The position numbers were made by a program, and so were the translations under genes. This document shows positions 1-5,577 of a stretch of 5,577 nucleotides of DNA, in pieces. The DNA is from an uncultured delta proteobacterium (GTDB taxonomy: Bacteria; Desulfobacterota; Syntrophorhabdia; Syntrophorhabdales; Syntrophorhabdaceae). The notes under the pieces are model-generated. The model saw only the letters and a program-made list of their open reading frames with translations, was not told the origin of the DNA and did no database searches. Each line of letters starts with the position of its first letter. Within the stretch, counting starts at the first letter, position 1. The DNA is taken from contig CAIQJW010000154.1 in NCBI GenBank assembly GCA_903872255.1, forward strand, positions 1-5,577, in the 5' to 3' direction.

Positions 1-1188
1 ATCATAAATGGGAAGCAGAAGCCCTAAAATAATTACAGCAAAAACACACCCCACGACTACCAGCAACAGCGGTTCGATCATCTTACCCAGTTTCTCCGTC
101 ACGTCTTCAAGCTTCTTGTAAAAAAGCGTCGAAAGGAAATTGAACTGGTTGTCCAACTGTCCGCTTTTTTCCCCGACGTCGATCATACGGACTACGAGCG
201 GATGGAAATACTTGCCCTGCCTGAACGCGTCCGAGATCCTGCTTCCCGTCATGATAACATCCCGCGCCTGCAGGATAGTCCTTTTGAAGACCTCGGACCC
301 CACTGCGTTTGCCACGATGACTAAAGACCGGTCTATGGTAATGCCGGAAACGACGAGTATCCTCATTTGTTCGCAGAAGACCGCGAAAATCCTGTTTACC
401 ACAAAGAGCTTGACGATGGGCACCTTCAGTTTAATGAGGTCCAGGTAATACCGCGTGGCCTCCTTCCGCTTGAGGACCGTCAACAGCACAAAGAAGGCTA
501 TCGGCGCGAGTATGATGAGGTACCAGTACTGCTTCGTAAAATCGCTTGCGCCGAGTATGATCCTTGTTATGAGCGGAAGCTTGACGTTCATATCCTTCAT
601 GACGACCATGATCTTGGGGAGAACGTAAAAGACCCAGAAAGCCAGGGCGCCGAGCGTTATAGTGAGCGAGAAAAGAGGGTAAATAAGGGCCCGCTTTACC
701 ATTTTTGAAAGGTCGTCCATCCGCTCAAGATGCTCGGCCACTTCGGTGATGCTTTGCTCGAGCCTGCCCGTTTCCTCGCCTATCGTTACAAGCCGGACGA
801 AGATATCCGGAAAGACCCTTTTATGGAATGTGAGGGCGCTGGAAAAGCTGAGGCCCGACTGGATCTTCTCCTTGATATCATCGATGATCCGGCGAAGATG
901 TTTGCTCTCCGCGGAATGGCTTAAGTCGTCGAGGGCATCGAGTATCGGTATTCCGCCCCTGAGAATAACGGACAGATTAGTGGCAAACTCGAGGATCTCG
1001 CTTTTCTTGATCCTCCAAAGAGTGAGTCCGTGCGACAGACCGGAGACCCTTCCGGCCTTCTTCATGGAGAGAATGTTGAGCCCCTGAATGGTGGGGTCGC
1101 CGTATGCCATGTCAAGGTCGTCGGCATCGACAAAACCGGTCCTGTAGAGACCGGAATCATCTATCGCCTTGTATGCAAACATTCCCAT
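1..1188 (-). CDS. GspF/PilC/MshG-family inner-membrane platform protein (3' end cut by window edge)
   Basis: This is the polytopic inner-membrane platform protein of type IV pilus/type II secretion systems, which couples the assembly ATPase to pilin subunits. My translation gives 396 residues with no stop before the left edge. The family is usually about 400 residues, so only a short tail is missing. Two T2SSF repeats are visible, about 61-181 and 263-385. Each has its hallmark acidic loop: GEETGRLEQSI at 137-147 and DVGEKSGQLDNQF at 337-349. Hydrophobic segments lie at about 168-195 (ending in VLPK), 221-237 and 372-394 (ending LLLPIYD). The N-terminus MGMFAYKAIDDSG resembles the usual short start of the family. 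ATG 1188 or ATG 1182 (M3) could be the start; a weak TAGGTAGG lies 11 nt before the first. It follows the ATPase gene by 16 nt. Family assignment is certain. Choosing mshG over pilC or gspF rests only on the neighbours. Confidence 0.96.
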   Translation of the reverse strand, partial: MGMFAYKAIDDSGLYRTGFVDADDLDMAYGDPTIQGLNILSMKKAGRVSGLSHGLTLWRIKKSEILEFATNLSVILRGGIPILDALDDLSHSAESKHLRRIIDDIKEKIQSGLSFSSALTFHKRVFPDIFVRLVTIGEETGRLEQSITEVAEHLERMDDLSKMVKRALIYPLFSLTITLGALAFWVFYVLPKIMVVMKDMNVKLPLITRIILGASDFTKQYWYLIILAPIAFFVLLTVLKRKEATRYYLDLIKLKVPIVKLFVVNRIFAVFCEQMRILVVSGITIDRSLVIVANAVGSEVFKRTILQARDVIMTGSRISDAFRQGKYFHPLVVRMIDVGEKSGQLDNQFNFLSTLFYKKLEDVTEKLGKMIEPLLLVVVGCVFAVIILGLLLPIYD

Positions 1189-1204
1189 GCGCGGACCAGC
1201 CTAC

Positions 1205-2854
1205 CTACCCTGCGACCCTCAAGACTTCTTCTATTGTCGTCATGCCTTGAGACGCCTTCAGCATACCGTGATGCTTGAGCGGCCTCATACCTTTGGCGAC
1301 GGCCCTTTCCTTGATCGCCGGTGCCGATACCCCTTCATATATCATCTCTTTCACCTCATCATCGACCATCAATATCTCGCCGATGATAGTTCTCCCCATA
1401 TACCCGGTATGATTGCAGCGAGGGCAGCCCGTGCTTTTGCAACCCTTGTCTGCACCGATGCCGAACTCCTCGAAATATGCCTTTTCCTCCGCGCTGTATG
1501 CATATTCCGTCTTGCAGTAGCTGCAGACCTTCCTCACCAGCCTTTGCGAGATGATAGCGAGCAGCGATGAGGATAGAAGATATTTGTCGACGTTAAGGTC
1601 TATGAGGCGCGGGATGGACGTGACCGCGTCATTCGTATGCAGGGTCGATATGACAAGATGGCCCGTGATCGATGCCCTGATGGCAATTTTGGCTGTCTCC
1701 TCATCCCGGATCTCGCCAAGAAGGATAACGTCAGGGTCCTGCCTCATGAAGTTCCTTCCCGCCAATGCAAAATCATAGCCAGCCCGCTCGAGGACCTGCG
1801 TCTGTTTGACAAAGCTCAGTTTGTATTCGACGGGGTCCTCTACGGTCAGGACATTCCGTTCAAGGAGGTTCACTTCACGCAGCGCGGAATAAAGGGTCGT
1901 GGTCTTGCCGCTTCCCGTCGGCCCTGTCAACAGTATAACCCCGAACGGCTTCTGGAACAGGTTGCGCAGGCGCGCCGTCTCACCCGCATCGAAGCCGAGG
2001 GACTCCATGCGCAAAAGCGTTCCCTTGCCCGAGAGTATCCTCAACACGATGTTCTCGCCGTATATCGTGGGAATTGTCGACACCCTGAGGTCGTATGACT
2101 TGCTGAGAAAATCAAAACTGAATGCCCCGTCCTGGGGCAATCTCGTCTCGGCTATATCGATATGGCCGAGTATCTTTATTCTAGAGATGATGCCGATGTG
2201 AATAGCCCTGGGGAGGCAATGCCCGAACTGGAGGACGCCGTCGACACGGTAAAACACCTGGGTGACATCGGGCGTAGGGGTTATATGAATGTCGGTGGCA
2301 TTCTTGCGGATGCCGTCCATGATGACCATGTCCGACATCGAAACGAGCTCATTTCCTGATGGCGCGCCCGTCGACTGCACGCTCCGCGTGATCTTGTCCA
2401 TCTCCCGGTATATCGGGTTTTCGAGGAAATAATAGGCTTTTTCAATGGTATCGAAATACGTGTCGCGGTCGACGATAAATGTCTTCACCTGTTTCTTGGT
2501 TATACGCGTCACCGTGTCGATCGCCATGATATTTCCCGGCTCGGTTATCCCTATGCTCACCCTGCCGTCTTCAATATCGAGCGGGACAAACTCATTCTTG
2601 ATGGCGACATCTTTGGGGACGAGCCCTAGCGCCTCGTCCGATATTGCGTATTCTTCGAGGTCGATGAACTCGATCCCCGACTGCTCGGCAAGGATCTGCC
2701 CCCTTTCCCTGGCGGAGACGAAACCGAGCTTGACAAGGACGTCACCGATAAGGTCCCCCGTCACTTTATGCTGAATGAACGCGATGTCGAGCTGCTTGTC
2801 GGTAACCAGCCCTTTCGATTTAAGAATATCGCCTATCTTAACTGAACCGGCCAC
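1205..2854 (-). CDS. mshE: GspE/PilB/MshE-type pilus assembly (secretion) ATPase
   Basis: This is a cytoplasmic hexameric ATPase that drives pilin or pseudopilin polymerisation through the platform protein. The 549 residues begin with a MshEN/T2SSE N-terminal domain (about 1-145) carrying two 24-residue motifs at 6-29 and 35-58. The N2 domain follows, with NATDIHITP at 185-193 and RLPQDG at 238-243. The catalytic core has Walker A GPTGSGKTTT (311-320), the Asp box VLTVEDPVEY (335-344), Walker B RQDPDVILLGEIRDEE (371-386, catalytic Glu likely E381) and the His box TGHLVISTLHTNDA (397-410). A zinc-type tetracysteine, C444-x2-C447 and C477-x2-C480, marks an assembly ATPase; PilT-type retraction ATPases lack it. 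The start is GTG, 9 nt after AAGGGGG. The next in-frame Met is at residue 110 and would delete the N-terminal domain. All catalytic motifs look intact. The mshE name comes from the N-terminal domain plus the adjoining MshL-like secretin; pilB/gspE naming remains possible. Confidence 0.97.
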   Translation of the reverse strand: MAGSVKIGDILKSKGLVTDKQLDIAFIQHKVTGDLIGDVLVKLGFVSARERGQILAEQSGIEFIDLEEYAISDEALGLVPKDVAIKNEFVPLDIEDGRVSIGITEPGNIMAIDTVTRITKKQVKTFIVDRDTYFDTIEKAYYFLENPIYREMDKITRSVQSTGAPSGNELVSMSDMVIMDGIRKNATDIHITPTPDVTQVFYRVDGVLQFGHCLPRAIHIGIISRIKILGHIDIAETRLPQDGAFSFDFLSKSYDLRVSTIPTIYGENIVLRILSGKGTLLRMESLGFDAGETARLRNLFQKPFGVILLTGPTGSGKTTTLYSALREVNLLERNVLTVEDPVEYKLSFVKQTQVLERAGYDFALAGRNFMRQDPDVILLGEIRDEETAKIAIRASITGHLVISTLHTNDAVTSIPRLIDLNVDKYLLSSSLLAIISQRLVRKVCSYCKTEYAYSAEEKAYFEEFGIGADKGCKSTGCPRCNHTGYMGRTIIGEILMVDDEVKEMIYEGVSAPAIKERAVAKGMRPLKHHGMLKASQGMTTIEEVLRVAG

Positions 2855-2863
2855 TTAATAATA

Positions 2864-2870
2864 CCCCCTT
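2864..2870 (-). promoter_or_regulatory. Shine-Dalgarno site deciding the GTG start of the ATPase
   Basis: AAGGGGG begins within the TAA stop of the secretin gene and lies 9 nt before the GTG at 2854. Its strength and spacing support GTG as the true start and suggest that ribosomes finishing the secretin can reinitiate here. Confidence 0.75.
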
Positions 2871-4512
2871 ACATGTTCACAATAACGGGTTGAAGAATGA
2901 TCACGAGCTCCGAATTGACCTGCTCCTTGTCCCGGCTTTTGAACAGGTACCCCAACACCGGTATATTGCCGATGATCGGTATCTGGTTGTCGGTAAGGCT
3001 TTCCTTTTTCGATATAAGGCCGCCTATGGCCACGATATCGCCGTTGCGTATCTTGACCGTGGTGGAGAGCTGCCTTATGTCAACCGTGGGAAGCTGGATA
3101 TCCGCCACCTTGGGCGTACCGACCTGAACGGATGTCAGCGTGATGAGGTCTGAAGTGATCGGGGTGATCGTCAGCGATATCTCGCCGGCCTCATTGATGT
3201 AAGGCAGAAGGCCTATCATGATCCCGGAGAGAATGCTGTTCTGTTCCGTCGTGTACGAGGTCGTGTTGCCGCCGTATCCGGCCGCTGTCGTCGATTCTAT
3301 CTTCGACATGTACGCCTGGTTGCGGCCAACCGTGAGCAATGCCGTCTGCCCGTTCATGATATTGAGTTTCGGGTTCGACAGTGTCCGCAGGTTTCCCTGC
3401 TGCTGGAGGGCATTTACCACCATTGACAGGTCGGCCTTTGAACCCCCGAAGCTCGGGTTTCCCGTGATCGTGAATACGGGGCCGGGGGTGCCGGCAACCG
3501 GGTTGAGAAAATTGGATGTCGCGTATGCCCAGGCGCTCGTGGTCCTCGTCAATCCTGCGGCGGTCGTCGTGATGTACCTGTCGACGATGCTCCAGTTGAT
3601 GCCGAACTGGAAGTTGTCGAGGAGCTGGACCTCTATTATTTTGGCCTCGATCAAGACCTGCCTGTTCATGACCTTCTTGATGGAACCGACATATGACTCG
3701 ATTCTTTGAAGGTTCCTTTTCGTTGCCGTAACATAGATCGTGCCTGTGAGGCGGTTCACGGTAACGCTCTGGGATAGGGCAGGCGCTGCAGCCCCTCCGG
3801 CGGACGTCTCAAGCATGCCTGCCAGTGACTTTTCGACGGAATCCCAAAAATTATATGCGGCATCGTCGCTTTTGATCTTCTGACTTACGTTCCCTTTAAT
3901 ATTTGTGGACTGCGAGCCTCCGCCGCCACCGCCGGAACCCCCCGAACCTCCCGTGGTGATGTTCATTGCGCCGCCCAGGATGTCCCCGCCCACATCTACC
4001 TCATATTTCTGGGACATGGCGGGATGCCCGAGCTCGAACACTTTGGTCGCTGTGGCAGAGACAACGAGCAGGTTGTCCTGGAGCCGGTAAAAGTAATCCA
4101 CCGATGCGAAGATCGTGTTCAGCGCCTGCTCGGCAGTCACGTTGCGAAGCGTCATGTTCACTTCGGTCTCCGGGTCAACCCCTTTTTCCATCACAAGGTT
4201 AAGGCCCGCAGCATTAGATACGGCATAGAGGACATCCCTCAGCGGGGTCTTGCGTGCAATTATATCGACTATTCTCGTCCTCAAAGGCGATGCATCGACT
4301 TTGGCGGGAACAAAATCGGGCGTTGCGGGGGGCTGGGCGGGCGCCGGCTTTTCTTCCTTTTTCTCCCTGAATTTGTCGGGTATCTGAACGTCGCTCCTGA
4401 TCCCGACCTGCTCTTTGATGGTGGGCGAACAGGAACAAAAAAGAAACGTCAGCGCCGCACAAAAAACCGCGCCGCCTGTCACGGCCCTCAACATTACTCT
4501 ATATTTATCCAT
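2869..4512 (-). CDS. mshL: Outer-membrane secretin, MshL/PilQ/GspD superfamily, with N-terminal lipoprotein-like signal
   Basis: This is a multimeric outer-membrane gate through which a pilus or pseudopilus passes. It has 547 residues. A signal peptide has its hydrophobic core at about 11-25, ending FLFCSCSP; C28 (FCS-C) is a plausible but weak lipobox. A Lys/Glu- then Pro-rich linker (about 45-66) leads to an STN-type domain (about 80-152, with GLNLVMEKG and the repeated-fold segment VTAEQALNTIF). A Gly/Ser-only stretch follows (188-200), then an N-domain with SVTVNRLTGTIYVTAT at 249-264. The secretin core begins near RQVLIEAKIIEV (284-295). The family signature is clear: GDIVAIGGLI (491-500), then IPIIGNIPVLGYLF (511-524) and ELVIILQPVIV. 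A single short N-terminal domain, a glycine-rich linker and the QVLIEAKIIEVQL..FQFGINW core entry are the layout I associate with MshL rather than PilQ (AMIN domains) or GspD (N0-N3). Start ATG 4512 has a strong AAGAGGGG site 5 nt upstream. It overlaps the previous gene by 19 nt. Confidence 0.96.
   Translation of the reverse strand: MDKYRVMLRAVTGGAVFCAALTFLFCSCSPTIKEQVGIRSDVQIPDKFREKKEEKPAPAQPPATPDFVPAKVDASPLRTRIVDIIARKTPLRDVLYAVSNAAGLNLVMEKGVDPETEVNMTLRNVTAEQALNTIFASVDYFYRLQDNLLVVSATATKVFELGHPAMSQKYEVDVGGDILGGAMNITTGGSGGSGGGGGGSQSTNIKGNVSQKIKSDDAAYNFWDSVEKSLAGMLETSAGGAAAPALSQSVTVNRLTGTIYVTATKRNLQRIESYVGSIKKVMNRQVLIEAKIIEVQLLDNFQFGINWSIVDRYITTTAAGLTRTTSAWAYATSNFLNPVAGTPGPVFTITGNPSFGGSKADLSMVVNALQQQGNLRTLSNPKLNIMNGQTALLTVGRNQAYMSKIESTTAAGYGGNTTSYTTEQNSILSGIMIGLLPYINEAGEISLTITPITSDLITLTSVQVGTPKVADIQLPTVDIRQLSTTVKIRNGDIVAIGGLISKKESLTDNQIPIIGNIPVLGYLFKSRDKEQVNSELVIILQPVIVNM
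3913..3951 (-). repeat. Glycine/serine low-complexity tract within the secretin
   Basis: Residues 188-200 of the secretin are only Gly and Ser (GGSGGSGGGGGGS). The codons mix GGA, GGT, GGC and GGG, so this is a protein-level linker, not a pure nucleotide microsatellite. It separates the STN-type periplasmic domain from the next N-domain and is probably a flexible hinge. Similar linkers occur in MshL-like secretins. Confidence 0.85.
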
Positions 4513-4982
4513 CGCTGCCCCTCTTGGTTTTTCATCAATACCCCATTTTTTGTTATCCTGATTATCTTCCCATGCTTTGTCCGATCGCCTTCTTTTACCA
4601 CTTCTCCATTTACGATAGCAATCTTGCTGCGGTCTTTTATGACTACGAACGACACCGCCGGCGGTTTCTCGACGGCCGGCTGCCGGTCCTTTCCCTGAGG
4701 GGCGATCTCGGCCAGGTTCTCTTTCGGATAGCCGTCCCGTCCCGCCTCACCGGAGGACGGGGTGAGCCCGAAACGGTTCGTCATCGGGTTCGTGAGCCCC
4801 GAGAAGACACCGGCTTTTCGTTCGCTCATCTCGACCTTCTGGTACTGATACCCGGCAAGTTGTTGTTCCTGGGGCGAAAGCCTGGGTTTTATGTGGACAG
4901 CGTAAGGCATCCCGATAATGACAAGGCCAATGGCGCCGGCAACAATTACAATCGCAGTAAACACCGCCTTGTACCGGCCCAT
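4494..4982 (-). CDS. PilP/MshK/GspC-like bitopic inner-membrane linker protein
   Basis: The gene encodes 162 residues: a short basic N-terminus (MGRYK), one membrane segment at about 7-29, a long Pro/Gly/Gln/Glu-rich probably disordered periplasmic stretch (about 30-108), and a small C-terminal beta-rich domain at about 109-162. That domain reads like the homology region of GspC/PilP/MshK: a self-reference strand IAIVNGEVVKEGD (121-133), then GKIIRITKNGVLM, then a closing strand ending WINIE. In the family this domain contacts the periplasmic N-domains of the secretin, and the secretin gene lies directly downstream with a 19-nt overlap. There is no cysteine lipobox, so the protein is anchored by a transmembrane helix (GspC-like topology), unlike classical lipoprotein PilP. 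ATG 4982 is 2 nt after the preceding stop and has a strong site, AAGGGGGG, 9 nt upstream. Function is inferred from fold pattern and position; the exact family name is uncertain. Confidence 0.88.
   Translation of the reverse strand: MGRYKAVFTAIVIVAGAIGLVIIGMPYAVHIKPRLSPQEQQLAGYQYQKVEMSERKAGVFSGLTNPMTNRFGLTPSSGEAGRDGYPKENLAEIAPQGKDRQPAVEKPPAVSFVVIKDRSKIAIVNGEVVKEGDRTKHGKIIRITKNGVLMKNQEGQRWINIE
4518..4525 (-). promoter_or_regulatory. Shine-Dalgarno site deciding the secretin start
   Basis: AAGAGGGG lies inside the 3' end of the PilP-like gene, 5 nt before ATG 4512. It supports this ATG over the in-frame ATG at 4494 (M7), which overlaps the upstream stop as TAATG but has only a weak AGAG in front of it. 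Confidence 0.75.
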
Positions 4983-4984
4983 CG

Positions 4985-5577
4985 TCAGGTGCCCCCCTTG
5001 CGGAACAACCCCGGCCGCTCCGGTTTGGTCTCGGGCTTCCCGGGGACAGGGCTTGTTTCACCTGCAAGCGTCAACATCTCGCCCGTTATCTCGTAGATCA
5101 CCCGGTCCGGCAATTTCTGTCCGGCCGGCCCTAAGTCCTGCCTTGCAGCTGCCTCTTCCTTCTTGATCTGAATGCCCAGTATGTTGACAAAGGGAAAACT
5201 CATGGCCTGGAGCTTTCCGATATCGTTCACGAAAAGAGAATAATCGGTCAGGGTACCCCGTATAGTGACCGGCAGGGCTATCCTGTTATCCTGCGTCCCG
5301 ATCTCGGCAATATGGATCGACGCATATTTCATATTTCCCTTCAGGTCGTCAAGGCCGCCAAGAAGCTGCCTCTGGGGAGATTCCGAGAAGAGCCTGAGCG
5401 GGACGGTCTTTTCCACCGTCACGATCGAGCTCTTTATATCCCTGGTTGCACTTTCGATCCTGACGAGCCCGGACCTTATACGTTCGAGGTTCTTGACCGT
5501 GTCATCGTACGATCGGACGTAATCCCGCGATACTATTCCCGTGATGAGTATGGCAAGGAACAATGCCGAAACTATAC
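4985..5577 (-). CDS. PilO/MshJ-like inner-membrane alignment protein (5' end cut by window edge)
   Basis: 196 residues are visible before the TGA, and the frame stays open to the right edge. The visible part begins inside a hydrophobic segment (IVSALFLAILITGIVS). A charged helix likely to form a coiled coil follows (about 17-50, SYDDTVKNLERIRSGLVRIE and onward). Next comes an alpha/beta region with the PilO-like pattern ALPVTIRGTLTDYSLFVNDI, then FPFVNILGIQIKKEE and VIYEITGEMLTLA. The tail is Pro/Lys-rich (PVPGKPETKPERPG). PilO-type proteins are bitopic: they pair with PilN through the coiled coil and the ferredoxin-like periplasmic domain, and link the inner-membrane platform to PilP and the secretin. 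A TTG at 5563 could be taken as a start, but it falls in the middle of the membrane segment, so the real start lies beyond the window, probably about 10-20 residues upstream. Sequence similarity in this family is low; the call leans on topology and on the PilP-like and secretin genes downstream. Confidence 0.85.
   Translation of the reverse strand, partial: IVSALFLAILITGIVSRDYVRSYDDTVKNLERIRSGLVRIESATRDIKSSIVTVEKTVPLRLFSESPQRQLLGGLDDLKGNMKYASIHIAEIGTQDNRIALPVTIRGTLTDYSLFVNDIGKLQAMSFPFVNILGIQIKKEEAAARQDLGPAGQKLPDRVIYEITGEMLTLAGETSPVPGKPETKPERPGLFRKGGT
4992..4999 (-). promoter_or_regulatory. Shine-Dalgarno site of the PilP-like gene
   Basis: AAGGGGGG lies within the last codons of the PilO-like gene, 9 nt before ATG 4982. 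The preceding stop (TGA at 4987-4985) falls between the site and the start, a layout expected for translational coupling. Confidence 0.72.

Noticed and set aside
1189..1204. Gap between the ATPase and platform genes as a possible promoter or terminator.
   Set aside because: Only 16 nt with no hairpin or T run; it fits a within-operon spacer.
1169..1570. 133-codon plus-strand open frame, one of several antisense frames over the ATPase.
   Set aside because: It is antisense to the conserved tetracysteine and C-terminal region of the ATPase; no motif or ribosome site supports it.
2123..2139. Perfect 6-bp stem (TGCCCC/GGGGCA) with a 5-nt loop, looking like a terminator hairpin.
   Set aside because: It lies in the middle of the ATPase coding sequence with no T run on either strand; most likely chance in a GC-rich gene.
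2154..2163. Palindrome ATATCGATAT as a possible operator.
   Set aside because: It is internal to the ATPase coding sequence, only 10 bp long, with no second copy noticed and no promoter nearby.
4024..4698. 224-codon open frame on the plus strand.
   Set aside because: It lies antisense to the secretin and PilP-like genes, has a low-complexity, Arg/Phe-rich translation with no recognisable domain, and the opposite strand has strong family motifs.
5561..5563. TTG as the start codon of the PilO-like protein.
   Set aside because: The frame continues upstream to the window edge and the extra residues (IVSA) extend the membrane helix, so the gene is truncated by the window and does not start here.

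Overview
The window is one continuous block of five genes, all read on the minus strand (right to left). Together they are the envelope-spanning core of a type IV pilus or type II secretion-like machine. In transcription order they are: a PilO/MshJ-like inner-membrane protein (5' end beyond the right edge), a PilP/MshK/GspC-like linker protein, a secretin of the MshL type, a GspE/PilB/MshE-type assembly ATPase, and a GspF/PilC/MshG-type platform protein (3' end beyond the left edge). The machine's class is very clear. The assignment to the MSHA-like branch is an inference from the secretin's domain layout and the gene order.

Layout: 5577-4985 PilO-like (partial), 4982-4494 PilP-like, 4512-2869 secretin, 2854-1205 ATPase, 1188-1 platform protein (396 residues visible, probably only a few missing). 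Junctions are a 2-nt gap, a 19-nt overlap, a 14-nt gap and a 16-nt gap. This leaves no room for internal promoters or terminators and points to one transcript. Three junctions carry strong purine-rich Shine-Dalgarno sequences; in two of them the site overlaps the end of the preceding gene. No stretch over 300 bases lacks a gene. I see no RNA gene, mobile element, CRISPR array, attachment site or terminator. The plus-strand open frames are antisense shadows of these genes.

How the parts work together (family knowledge): the PilO-like and PilP-like proteins form the periplasmic bridge from the inner membrane to the secretin. The secretin is the outer-membrane gate. The ATPase powers subunit addition in the cytoplasm, acting through the platform protein. 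Pilins, prepilin peptidase, a PilM/N-like pair and any retraction ATPase are not in the window. PilM/N-like genes would be expected beyond the right edge and pilin-like genes beyond the left.

Organism: a secretin means a diderm (Gram-negative) bacterium. Base composition looks moderately GC-rich. AGG is the commonest arginine codon in the platform gene (12 of 22 by hand count) and ATA is common for isoleucine. This argues against an enteric or Vibrio-like gammaproteobacterium and would suit a Desulfobacterota- or Nitrospirota-like lineage, but it does not prove one. I found no previously undescribed system. The findings are details of a recognisable machine.
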